From the NCBI GenBank assembly GCA_005791325.1, contig SXXA01000122.1, positions 1 to 5,923 of the forward strand: a stretch of 5,923 nt of DNA, in the 5' to 3' direction. The DNA is from Actinomycetota bacterium. GTDB taxonomy: Bacteria; Margulisbacteria; Marinamargulisbacteria; SXXA01. The notes under the pieces are model-generated. The model was not told where the DNA came from, did no database searches, and worked only from the letters and a program-made list of their open reading frames with translations. Shown one piece after another: positions 1 through 5,785 of this stretch. Numbering within the stretch: the stretch's first letter is position 1; every line of letters starts with the position of its first letter. The position numbers were made by a program, and so were the translations under genes.

Positions 1-2
1 CA

Positions 3-92
3 TTTCCAAATGATAAAATCGGGTATGTTCAACAACGATCGGGATGGCGATTTAAAGGATTATTGGATGAAAAAAATCAAGAACGGCTATAA
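3..92 (+). CDS. Possible C-terminal end of an upstream gene (partial)
   Basis: A reading frame open from the left edge ends at a TAA at 90-92 and gives about 29 residues (begins FPNDKIGYVQ, ends DEKNQERL). Its codons resemble those of the genes downstream, and its polar, charged ending looks like a normal protein C-terminus. If real, it overlaps the lipoprotein start at 67 by 26 bp, in line with the overlapping lipoprotein/lnt pair that follows. I do not recognise the protein; it does not resemble the CorC (YbeX) tail often found upstream of lnt. The lipoprotein's own frame is also open back to the edge, so the evidence is only compositional and positional. Confidence 0.35.
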   Translation, partial: FPNDKIGYVQQRSGWRFKGLLDEKNQERL

Positions 93-765
93 ATGGATCC
101 TTGCAATGGCCCTAATTGTGTTAACAGGCTGTGCCAATACCTATACCAATCGAAACCCCATTTTAACGGTTCAAGTCAGCATCCAATTAAGGGAGCCCTT
201 ATCCCCCCTGGTTAGGTATTACATTATAACGGGGGTCACCAATAGCATTCTGTTACCGTCCCTCGAAAGTCTGATGGCAACCCCTGGTCGGTATGTCAAC
301 GACGATCATATTGGGTTAAACTCTGGGGGATTTTTAAGTTATTATAGTTACCTCAATACATGGCGAGATTATTTGGTAATTGACCCAGATATATCTGTTT
401 ATCAATCGGGGGGGTCTTTTTTTGTAGCCCCACTTGAACCCAATAACCCCTCACTCATCTCCACACCCAATTTTTTATCATCCCCCTTGCCCAGTCAATT
501 TCGTCCTACTGTAACCCTATCTGGCAACACCATTGTGGTTCGTTGGAAAGCCCAAGATTTAACCGGAAACCTATCCCGTTTTTGGATACAAGTCGCCACC
601 TCAACCACTGAAACTGGCATTGGGATCGGGTATTTAAAGGATTTTTTATCTAAACAACAAGAGGTGTTGGTGCAACAAGGCCACACCACCTCCCAATATG
701 AAGGGGAGTCTCCTTTTTTGCCTGGGGCATTTGATATTGTTAAATGTGATATTGAAGTTCGTTAA
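67..765 (+). CDS. Unrecognised secreted lipoprotein, overlapping lnt
   Basis: The product is 232 residues. I chose the ATG at 67 because AAAGGA at 54-59 sits 7 nt upstream and because this start gives a classic lipoprotein signal: a Lys-rich n-region (MKKIKNGYK), a hydrophobic core (WILAMALIVL) and the lipobox LTGC with Cys22. An in-frame ATG at 10 would bury this signal behind 19 charged residues. Cys22 should be diacylated by Lgt, cleaved by LspA and N-acylated by Lnt. Residue +2 is Ala, not Asp, so by the E. coli rule it would go to the outer membrane. The mature part has no recognisable domain. It is rich in aromatic and beta-prone stretches (near residues 32-56, 86-108 and 142-180), suggesting an extracytoplasmic beta-rich fold. 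Its 3' end overlaps the annotated lnt start by 68 bp. Function unknown; it carries a G7 run (408-414) followed by T7 (417-423). Confidence 0.8.
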   Translation: MKKIKNGYKWILAMALIVLTGCANTYTNRNPILTVQVSIQLREPLSPLVRYYIITGVTNSILLPSLESLMATPGRYVNDDHIGLNSGGFLSYYSYLNTWRDYLVIDPDISVYQSGGSFFVAPLEPNNPSLISTPNFLSSPLPSQFRPTVTLSGNTIVVRWKAQDLTGNLSRFWIQVATSTTETGIGIGYLKDFLSKQQEVLVQQGHTTSQYEGESPFLPGAFDIVKCDIEVR

Positions 766-2248
766 CCGGCAATCATGGCATCTAAAATGGGGAGCGGTTG
801 CCCTATCCGTAGGGATAACCGTATTGGCAAACACCCCTATTGGGTGGGGGTATTTGGCCGTCATTGCATTGGTACCCCTTTTCATGGGGGTTCAGCGTGC
901 CACACACCTAAAAGAGGCCTTTTTAATGGGGGTGGCATATGGCACCGGTGTGATTCTGGTATTTCATAATTGGATATTGGGTCTCAGTCTGTTTGCACCC
1001 AGTGTGGCCGTATGGGGATTGCACGGATTATTTGCGTTGTATTTGGGTCTTTTTTTTGGATTGGGTACAGGCTTGGGCTGGTGGTTATCTCAGCGTGGCA
1101 AGTGGGGGTGGGTTCACATGGGGTTCTCTTGGGCATTGGGTGACATGCTTCGAACCATGGGACCGATTGGCACCCCATCAGGTTCACTAGCCTATGCGGT
1201 GGTGTTTCCTTGGAATCAGGTCGCCTCCGTGGTGGGGGCATCGGGGGTCATGATGCTATTGGCATTATGCCAAGCTATGTTGGCCCACACATGGTTAACG
1301 GGGGGACGGGCGCGATGGATGGGGATAAGCGTATTTATAATGGGAATGGGAACATGGGCATGGTGGGGAATTCGTACCCCCTTGGACCCATCTGTCACGG
1401 CCAAAATACAGATTGGACTGGTTCAACCCAATCATGCCCAACAATCAAAATTAAATGAACCCGACGCAATATTGTTACGCGATGCCTTAGAATTATCAAA
1501 CCCATTAATCAATCGTGTATCACTCATCATTTGGCCAGAGACCGCATTATTAACCCCCTTATCCCCTTCATTTCCGGTTCATGTATTACAGCATCTTTCA
1601 CCATTGCTATTGGGACTGCCCACCATTCAAGGCCCCCACACCATGAATTCAATGGTATTAATCCAGCCGACCCAAACCGTGGTGGTTTATAACAAACAAC
1701 GATTGATGCCATTTGGCGAATATTGGCCAATGGCTAGTTGGGTAAGCCAAATTAATGGATTGGAATGGGTTGGGGAATCATTTTCAGCGGGGGATATTTT
1801 GCCACCTTTTCAAACCATGGGCATGGAAGGAAGGCCTATACAGTGGGGGGGGGCCATTTGTTTAGAGGCCATTTATCCTTGGGTGACACGTCGAGGGGTT
1901 AAGGATGGGGCGACAGCGATTGTAATGGTTGCAAACAATGCATGGTTTCAGGGTTATCCGGCAGGCATTCAGCTCATTGACATGGCACGAATGCGGGCCA
2001 TCGAAACACAACGGGAGATTGTATTTAGTTCTAATTCGGGGCCATCTGGGGTCATTCGGCGAAATGGGGAGATTGAGTTGGGGGTATCAATGGGGGAGCG
2101 GGGAACATCGATTCATATGGTAAGAGGATATAGCGGGCTAAGTTGGTATATAAAAATGGGGGATACAATATGGTGGGCTATGATCGTGGTGTGGGTACTG
2201 GTGTGGATGCAGGGATGGCTCAAAAGAGGTCAAAAAAAAGAACCCTGA
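698..2248 (+). CDS. lnt: Apolipoprotein N-acyltransferase Lnt
   Basis: Lnt is an inner-membrane enzyme that moves an acyl chain from a phospholipid to the alpha-amino group of the lipoprotein N-terminal cysteine, the last maturation step in diderms. The 516-residue frame has hydrophobic segments over residues 30-226 (multi-TM part), a periplasmic nitrilase-type domain (about 236-475) and a last membrane segment (about 488-506). The catalytic triad is visible: Glu281 in IIWPETA, Lys333 in YNKQRLMPFGE and Cys388 in GAICLE; NNAWF (413-417) is also typical. Two oddities: the residue after the catalytic Cys is Leu where E. coli has Tyr388, and a G9 run (1845-1853) lies just before the Cys codon. 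The start is uncertain. ATG 698 has no Shine-Dalgarno sequence and overlaps the lipoprotein gene by 68 bp; TTG 737 (GGGG at 724-727) or GTG 746 would also leave all membrane segments. Translational coupling to the lipoprotein gene is likely. Confidence 0.95.
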   Translation: MKGSLLFCLGHLILLNVILKFVNRQSWHLKWGAVALSVGITVLANTPIGWGYLAVIALVPLFMGVQRATHLKEAFLMGVAYGTGVILVFHNWILGLSLFAPSVAVWGLHGLFALYLGLFFGLGTGLGWWLSQRGKWGWVHMGFSWALGDMLRTMGPIGTPSGSLAYAVVFPWNQVASVVGASGVMMLLALCQAMLAHTWLTGGRARWMGISVFIMGMGTWAWWGIRTPLDPSVTAKIQIGLVQPNHAQQSKLNEPDAILLRDALELSNPLINRVSLIIWPETALLTPLSPSFPVHVLQHLSPLLLGLPTIQGPHTMNSMVLIQPTQTVVVYNKQRLMPFGEYWPMASWVSQINGLEWVGESFSAGDILPPFQTMGMEGRPIQWGGAICLEAIYPWVTRRGVKDGATAIVMVANNAWFQGYPAGIQLIDMARMRAIETQREIVFSSNSGPSGVIRRNGEIELGVSMGERGTSIHMVRGYSGLSWYIKMGDTIWWAMIVVWVLVWMQGWLKRGQKKEP

Positions 2249-2358
2249 GGGGGGGGGAGTAAGAAATCAAACAATCTGAGGTTTGTAAATCAAAAAAACA
2301 GGGAATACCGTGGTGTTTCCCCGTAACGTAATACGGAATAAAAAGTGGAGGATAGATA
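2249..2358 (+). promoter_or_regulatory. lnt to beta-barrel gap: G9 run, small hairpin, RBS
   Basis: This 110-bp gap starts with nine G directly after the lnt stop (2249-2257). A small perfect hairpin follows: CCGTA (2321-2325), loop ACGTAA, TACGG (2332-2336), which can extend through TTCC (2317-2320) and AA (2337-2338) if two bases bulge. No T run follows it, so it is not a standard intrinsic terminator; it may instead mark the 5' leader of the next gene. GGAGGA at 2347-2352 is a strong Shine-Dalgarno 6 nt before the ATG at 2359. I see no convincing -35/-10 pair, so separate transcription of the next gene is not established. Confidence 0.4.
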
Positions 2359-2820
2359 ATGATTCGAATCTTGATAGGATTAATGGTATTGTCGAGTGGT
2401 GTGCTTATGGCGACACCAAGGTTAACAGCAGGTTTTTTGGTGGGTTCAAATCCAGAGGGCAGCATTGGAATTTTAAATGATGCGTATCATATTACGTTGG
2501 GTGGTAGTTACCAAACCATGGATAGTGCCAGTGAGTCATTAATACGAACCAGTGGTATATATAGAATTCCAATAGGGAGCAACACCCACCTTGGATTGGG
2601 GGGATCTATTTGGTTGTATTCGGGTCAAAGCGGAGGGGTGAGTATGAGTACCACAATGATAGGTGGGGTAGTATCCTTACAGCATACCTTAACGCCCAAG
2701 GTATTATTGAGTGTGGATTTTTATCCCCTTCAAATAGGGAGCACCAAAATTAGTACGCTATCGATTTCACAGACAGGGCTCGCGAGTAGTGGTAAGATAG
2801 GGGTTCATTTTTTATTTTAG
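2359..2820 (+). CDS. Putative small outer-membrane beta-barrel protein
   Basis: The product is 153 residues with a Sec signal peptide (MIRILIGLMVLSSGVLMA, cleavage probably near residue 18). The mature part, about 135 residues, is almost all short alternating polar/hydrophobic stretches separated by Gly/Ser/Asn turns, enough for roughly eight strands. The last residues, KIGVHFLF, end in Phe with aromatic and hydrophobic residues alternating, which fits the beta-signal read by the BAM complex. There is no cysteine and no long helix. The start is well supported by GGAGGA 6 nt upstream. The gene is followed 9 bp later by the rhodanese gene, so the two are probably co-transcribed. I do not recognise a specific family; an OmpW/OmpX-like small barrel is only an analogy of size and topology. 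A periplasmic soluble beta-protein is the main alternative. Confidence 0.65.
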   Translation: MIRILIGLMVLSSGVLMATPRLTAGFLVGSNPEGSIGILNDAYHITLGGSYQTMDSASESLIRTSGIYRIPIGSNTHLGLGGSIWLYSGQSGGVSMSTTMIGGVVSLQHTLTPKVLLSVDFYPLQIGSTKISTLSISQTGLASSGKIGVHFLF

Positions 2821-2829
2821 GAGAAGGCC

Positions 2830-3141
2830 ATGAGTGTACGTGAAATGACAGCATTGCAATTACAAGAGGCGTTGGCGGGGAATTCGGTTGTGTTAATTGA
2901 TGTTCGGGAGCCGACTGAGTATGAATCGGCACATATTAGTGGGGCCAAGCTCATTCCATTGGGTCAATTATTACCGAGTGATTTACCAAATGGTCCGATT
3001 GTATTTCAGTGTCGATCGGGTGGACGAAGTCATGCCGCCTGTGAGTTGATTTTAAAATCGAATCCGAATGCAACGGTGTACAATTTAGTGGGTGGAATAG
3101 TGGCATGGATTGAGGCTGGGTATGGGGTTGTAAAAGGATAG
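2830..3141 (+). CDS. Single-domain rhodanese-like sulfurtransferase
   Basis: The 103-residue protein is one complete rhodanese homology domain: LIDVREPTEYESAHISGAKLI near residues 22-42 (the DVRE...E...HI.GA hallmark), the active-site loop CRSGGR at 61-66 with the persulfide-forming Cys61, and the C-terminal NLVGGIVAWIEAGY near 85-98. The six-residue loop starting with Cys is that of active sulfurtransferases of the GlpE/PspE type. No signal peptide is visible, so it is likely cytoplasmic and carries sulfane sulfur between donors and thiophilic acceptors; the partners cannot be told from sequence. The Shine-Dalgarno AGGAG at 2819-2823 overlaps the stop codon of the preceding gene and lies 6 nt before the ATG, so the pair looks operonic. 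A GC-rich hairpin begins on the last base of its stop codon. Confidence 0.93.
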   Translation: MSVREMTALQLQEALAGNSVVLIDVREPTEYESAHISGAKLIPLGQLLPSDLPNGPIVFQCRSGGRSHAACELILKSNPNATVYNLVGGIVAWIEAGYGVVKG

Positions 3142-3159
3142 CGGGCACTGCGTGCCCGC
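3141..3159. repeat. Perfect 8-bp GC-rich hairpin at the rhodanese stop
   Basis: GCGGGCAC (3141-3148) and GTGCCCGC (3152-3159) are perfect inverted repeats with a 3-base centre, TGC. The first base is the last base of the rhodanese stop codon. The stem is very stable but lacks a following T run (ACCTGCTT follows), so it may act as a 3' RNA-protecting or weak transcription-ending structure, or be a REP-like palindrome. Which of these is inference. Confidence 0.75.
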
Positions 3160-3165
3160 ACCTGC

Positions 3166-3246
3166 TTAAAGGGACAAAGCCCCTTTAAAATCCCCTTGGG
3201 TTCCTAAGGGAAAAGCCCCTGCGTTGGGGTTCCCAAGGGGGAAGAC
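3166..3246. repeat. Nested palindromes and degenerate direct repeats
   Basis: TTAAAGGG (3166-3173) pairs perfectly with CCCTTTAA (3181-3188) across a 7-nt loop. CCCCTTGGG (3192-3200) pairs perfectly with CCCAAGGGG (3232-3240). CCCTT (3193-3197) can instead pair locally with AAGGG (3206-3210), and CCCC (3216-3219) with GGGG (3226-3229). There is also a direct repeat: AAGGGACAAAGCCCCT (3169-3184) recurs as AAGGGAAAAGCCCCT (3206-3220) with one base missing. Both copies are followed by a TTGGG(G)TTCC motif, and a third start, AAGGGGGAAG, lies at 3235. Position between convergent genes suggests a two-way transcription barrier or a dispersed intergenic repeat. No strong T run is present. The rest of the gap (3247-3299) shows nothing I can name. 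Confidence 0.65.
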
Positions 3247-3299
3247 CTTAGTCAATGCCCAGAGTCTATCCCCACATACAATCAAATGGTACAATCCCA

Positions 3300-4133
3300 T
3301 CAAAATAATGGTGCATTTCCCAATAAATAATCCCGATACGACATGGTTTTTTTGCCATCCGGCCGAACCCGTAACGGTATCAAATGACCATTCTCTATCG
3401 TCGCAGATAAAATTTTAACCGGGCGACCAAGGTGCATCACAAAGGCACCCGAATCTGGCGAAAAGGCTCGTATTCGATTCAGCATCTCAACCGCTGACAT
3501 CCCATCCGGTTGTAAATGGCGGTCGCCAACTGTTAACTTATGACAATATGTCGCTCCCACGGGCTGCGCCGTTACCTGATTCCTATTCACAAGATACCCC
3601 TTTAACGTAGGAATCAACGTATCCACCACAGTTTGGGCCAATCGATTTGACAACGACCCCGCATGATCATTCGGCATAATCGGAATGGGATACGCGGCAA
3701 TCATCGGTCCCTCATCCAACCCTTCGGTCATCTGAATATAGGTAATACCAGTTTGGGTATCCCCATTTAACAAAGCTGACTGAATAGGTGACGCACCCCG
3801 ATAACGTGGTAATAATGATGCGTGCGCATTCACACAAGGAAACATAGCCAGCAGATCGGGCGGTAATAATCGCCCATACGCCATCACAAAAATAATCGTG
3901 GCCCCACTCCCCTCACATACCGATAGTAAGGAAGCGCGATTGGGTGTCCAAACAGGCACCTGATATTGGGTGGCTATCTGATACACGGGTGACGGCACCA
4001 ACCGACGGCCCCTACCCGAAGGGCGAATGGGTTGCGTAATAACCCCCACCACCGATACCGACGGATCCCGCAATAAGGCCTCCAAAGCGGGACACGCAAT
4101 CGCGGGTGTCCCCATAAACAAAACCCTAATCAC
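3300..4133 (-). CDS. fmt: Methionyl-tRNA formyltransferase (short form)
   Basis: Fmt transfers a formyl group from 10-formyltetrahydrofolate to Met-tRNA(fMet) so that translation can initiate. From the GTG at 4133 the product is 277 residues. The catalytic core is intact: FMGTPAIACPALEALL at 6-21, the basic tRNA-contact loop RPSGRGRRLVPSP (37-49), NAHASLLPRYRGASPIQ (102-118) with Asn102 and His104, and GLDEG (138-142) with Asp140. I chose GTG 4133 because FMGTP normally starts a few residues in, AGGG lies 6 nt upstream, and it overlaps the der stop by 8 bp, as in coupled genes; an ATG 15 codons earlier adds residues unlike the family. The C-terminal domain is present but contracted: after GRPVKILSA (236-244) the chain reaches RPDGKKTMSYRDYLLG (257-272) with roughly 30 fewer residues than E. 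coli Fmt (315 in total). Confidence 0.95.
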   Translation of the reverse strand: MIRVLFMGTPAIACPALEALLRDPSVSVVGVITQPIRPSGRGRRLVPSPVYQIATQYQVPVWTPNRASLLSVCEGSGATIIFVMAYGRLLPPDLLAMFPCVNAHASLLPRYRGASPIQSALLNGDTQTGITYIQMTEGLDEGPMIAAYPIPIMPNDHAGSLSNRLAQTVVDTLIPTLKGYLVNRNQVTAQPVGATYCHKLTVGDRHLQPDGMSAVEMLNRIRAFSPDSGAFVMHLGRPVKILSATIENGHLIPLRVRPDGKKTMSYRDYLLGNAPLF

Positions 4134-5448
4134 GTTGTGCCCTGCGTGGCTTAAAACGAATGATGACGGGAACCCCATGCAGGGGTGGGTACGCTAATCT
4201 CAATCGCTTTTCAATAAACCGTGTAAAATCCGAACTTACGGCATCGGGATGATTCACAAATATAAGAAATTCGGGGGGGTCTGACCCCACTTGGGTGGCG
4301 TAATATACTTTTAAAAGCACCCCACTTTTGGATCGTGGCGGAAACCGCCGTATCATCGCATCAAACAACTGATTTAATTCTGAAGTGGGAACCCTAAAAT
4401 GACGGTGTTCTACCAATGAATCAATGGCTTCAGTGAGAGGACCCATAAATTGTCGATTGGTCGCACTCATCATTAAAATGGGATAAAAGGCCAATTCGGG
4501 TATGGTGTCCGTTAAATAAGTGGTTAATTCAGGTTTGGTCATAGTGGATAAATCCAGCTTATTGACCACCAAAATCAGGCGGCGGCCAGCCTCAATGACA
4601 TGACGTATTAAGCGTTTGTCTTGGTCCAACAAGCCAAGGGTGGCATCAATCACCAACAGTGTGGCAAATGACGCCGACATACACGCCATACTACGACGGG
4701 AGGCATAATAATCGATTCCATCATTCACCTGTTTGGCTTTTTTTAATCCGGCGGTATCAATTAATTGAATGGGGGTATTGTGAATGCGGATGTAGGCATG
4801 AACAGGATCGCGGGTGGTGCCCGCAATATCCGATGTAATGGCATAATCCCTACCAAGTAAAGCATTTAAAATGGATGATTTACCAACGTTAGGTTTACCC
4901 ACAATGGCAATGGAGAGGGGGTCTCCATCAGAGGGGGCAGCAGAAAAAGTATGGGTTACCAAGCGCAGAACCTCTTGTAGCCCATGGCCGGTTTTGGCGG
5001 AAACGGGATGGGGATCACCCAATCCCAATCGATAATAATCCGAGAGATAGTCCAAATGGGTCAAATCTGCTTTATTGGCGACCAAGGTGACCTTGCCAGA
5101 TAAGGGGCGCAGTTGGGCAGCGATTTTGGTATCTGGTTGGGTGATACCGGTAGTGGCATCCACAATAAAAATAATTTGACTCACTTGTTGAGCGGCCTTC
5201 ATGACACGCTCTTCGATGATGGATGAAAAGGGATCGGAGACACGGTAACGGTCGACGCCACCGGAGTCGATAAGTTCGACGGTTTTATCTTCGATGGTAA
5301 TGAGGTAAGAGAGGAGATCTCGGGTTACACCGGGCTCATCGAGGGTAATCGACAAACGAGAACCAATGAGTCGGTTAACGAATGTTGACTTACCCACATT
5401 GGGGCGACCAAGAATTAAAATAGAAGGATATTGTTGATGGGTTATCAT
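4126..5448 (-). CDS. der: Ribosome assembly GTPase Der (EngA)
   Basis: Der is a two-GTPase-domain protein that binds the 50S precursor and is needed for large-subunit assembly. The 440-residue product has, in GTPase domain 1, GRPNVGKS (14-21), the switch region DEPGVTRD (37-44), DSGG (61-64, usually DTGG), NKAD (125-128) and SAK (150-152). Domain 2 has GKPNVGKS (184-191), AGTTRD (209-214), DTAG (231-234), NKLD (296-299) and SAT (328-330). The KH-like C-terminal domain is about 350-440, with GVPVIIRF near the end. Length matches the compact B. subtilis-type Der rather than the longer E. coli protein. I chose ATG 5448 (MITHQQYPSILILGRP) because the first strand follows at once. An in-frame ATG at 5484 would run through the terminator hairpin of the upstream gene, giving an implausible Cys/Phe-rich extension. 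The stop overlaps the fmt start. No standard Shine-Dalgarno sits at the usual distance. Confidence 0.97.
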   Translation of the reverse strand: MITHQQYPSILILGRPNVGKSTFVNRLIGSRLSITLDEPGVTRDLLSYLITIEDKTVELIDSGGVDRYRVSDPFSSIIEERVMKAAQQVSQIIFIVDATTGITQPDTKIAAQLRPLSGKVTLVANKADLTHLDYLSDYYRLGLGDPHPVSAKTGHGLQEVLRLVTHTFSAAPSDGDPLSIAIVGKPNVGKSSILNALLGRDYAITSDIAGTTRDPVHAYIRIHNTPIQLIDTAGLKKAKQVNDGIDYYASRRSMACMSASFATLLVIDATLGLLDQDKRLIRHVIEAGRRLILVVNKLDLSTMTKPELTTYLTDTIPELAFYPILMMSATNRQFMGPLTEAIDSLVEHRHFRVPTSELNQLFDAMIRRFPPRSKSGVLLKVYYATQVGSDPPEFLIFVNHPDAVSSDFTRFIEKRLRLAYPPLHGVPVIIRFKPRRAQRD

Positions 5449-5483
5449 AAAAAAAAATGCCCCACACCATAAGGTGCAGGGCA
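5449..5483 (-). terminator. Intrinsic terminator after the RRM gene, abutting der ATG
   Basis: Read on the minus strand, TGCCCTGCACC (5483-5473), loop TTAT (5472-5469) and GGTGTGGGGCA (5468-5458) form an 11-bp stem, followed at once by nine T (5457-5449). Two of the pairs are G-U wobbles that would be C-A mismatches in the opposite transcript, so the stem and the T run both orient the signal toward the minus strand. It lies 24 bp past the stop of the RRM gene. The T run ends exactly at the der start codon, which is unusual. Confidence 0.9.
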
Positions 5484-5507
5484 CTTAGCCTTTAATTCTG
5501 TGAAGGG

Positions 5508-5759
5508 TTACCGCTCAACTCGTGGTTTAGCTTCATTTACAATTAATTTGCGACCATTCAAATCAGCATTGTTTAATTTGCTGATGGCAACGTTGGCTTC
5601 GTCGTCATTTGGCATTTCGACAAATCCGAATCCTCGGGAGCGACCAGAGAATTTATCCATGATAATTTTTACACTCGTAACGTCTCCAATTTCTTTAAAC
5701 GCCAATTCTAATTCTTCTTCGGTAGCAGAAAATGGAATATTTCCAACGAACAACTTCAT
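5508..5759 (-). CDS. Small single-RRM RNA-binding protein
   Basis: The 83-residue protein is a complete RNA recognition motif: RNP-2 is LFVGNI (3-8) and RNP-1 is RGFGFVEM (42-49). The aromatic residues Phe4, Phe44 and Phe46 lie at the RNA-stacking positions, and the domain ends KLIVNEAKPRVER. Such stand-alone RRM proteins bind single-stranded RNA and occur in cyanobacteria (Rbp), many proteobacteria and several other phyla; some are cold-induced, but the role here cannot be told. I chose ATG 5759 because MKLFVGN is the standard beginning and GAGG (5769-5766) is 6 nt upstream. A TTG at 5771 would use up that ribosome site. Only a short basic tail follows the RRM, with no glycine-rich tail. A promoter-like region lies upstream and a strong terminator downstream, so it is likely its own transcript with some read-through into der and fmt. 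Confidence 0.94.
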   Translation of the reverse strand: MKLFVGNIPFSATEEELELAFKEIGDVTSVKIIMDKFSGRSRGFGFVEMPNDDEANVAISKLNNADLNGRKLIVNEAKPRVER

Positions 5760-5785
5760 TAAACACCTCAAGGACTAATTTTCGA

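Noticed and set aside
2301..2320. GGGAA/TTCCC inverted repeat before the beta-barrel gene
   Set aside because: Only five pairs around a 10-nt loop with mismatches inside; too weak to call a terminator or riboswitch.
3141..3246. A CRISPR array
   Set aside because: Repeats are degenerate, differ in spacing (37 and about 29 bp), contain no unique spacers of constant length, and no cas genes are nearby.
3224..3418. A plus-strand frame starting in the repeat block
   Set aside because: It runs antisense into the conserved end of fmt and has no ribosome site or family features.
4134..4178. A 15-residue N-terminal extension of Fmt from ATG 4178
   Set aside because: It lies wholly inside der and adds residues absent from the family; GTG 4133 has AGGG at good spacing and gives the usual beginning.
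5449..5484. A 12-residue N-terminal extension of Der from ATG 5484
   Set aside because: It would translate the terminator hairpin and T run (Cys/Phe-rich residues) and is unlike any Der N-terminus; ATG 5448 places the first beta-strand correctly.
5500..5778. A 92-codon plus-strand frame opposite the RRM gene
   Set aside because: It is the antisense shadow of a gene with clear RNP-1 and RNP-2 motifs, its own ribosome site and terminator; the translated product has no family features.
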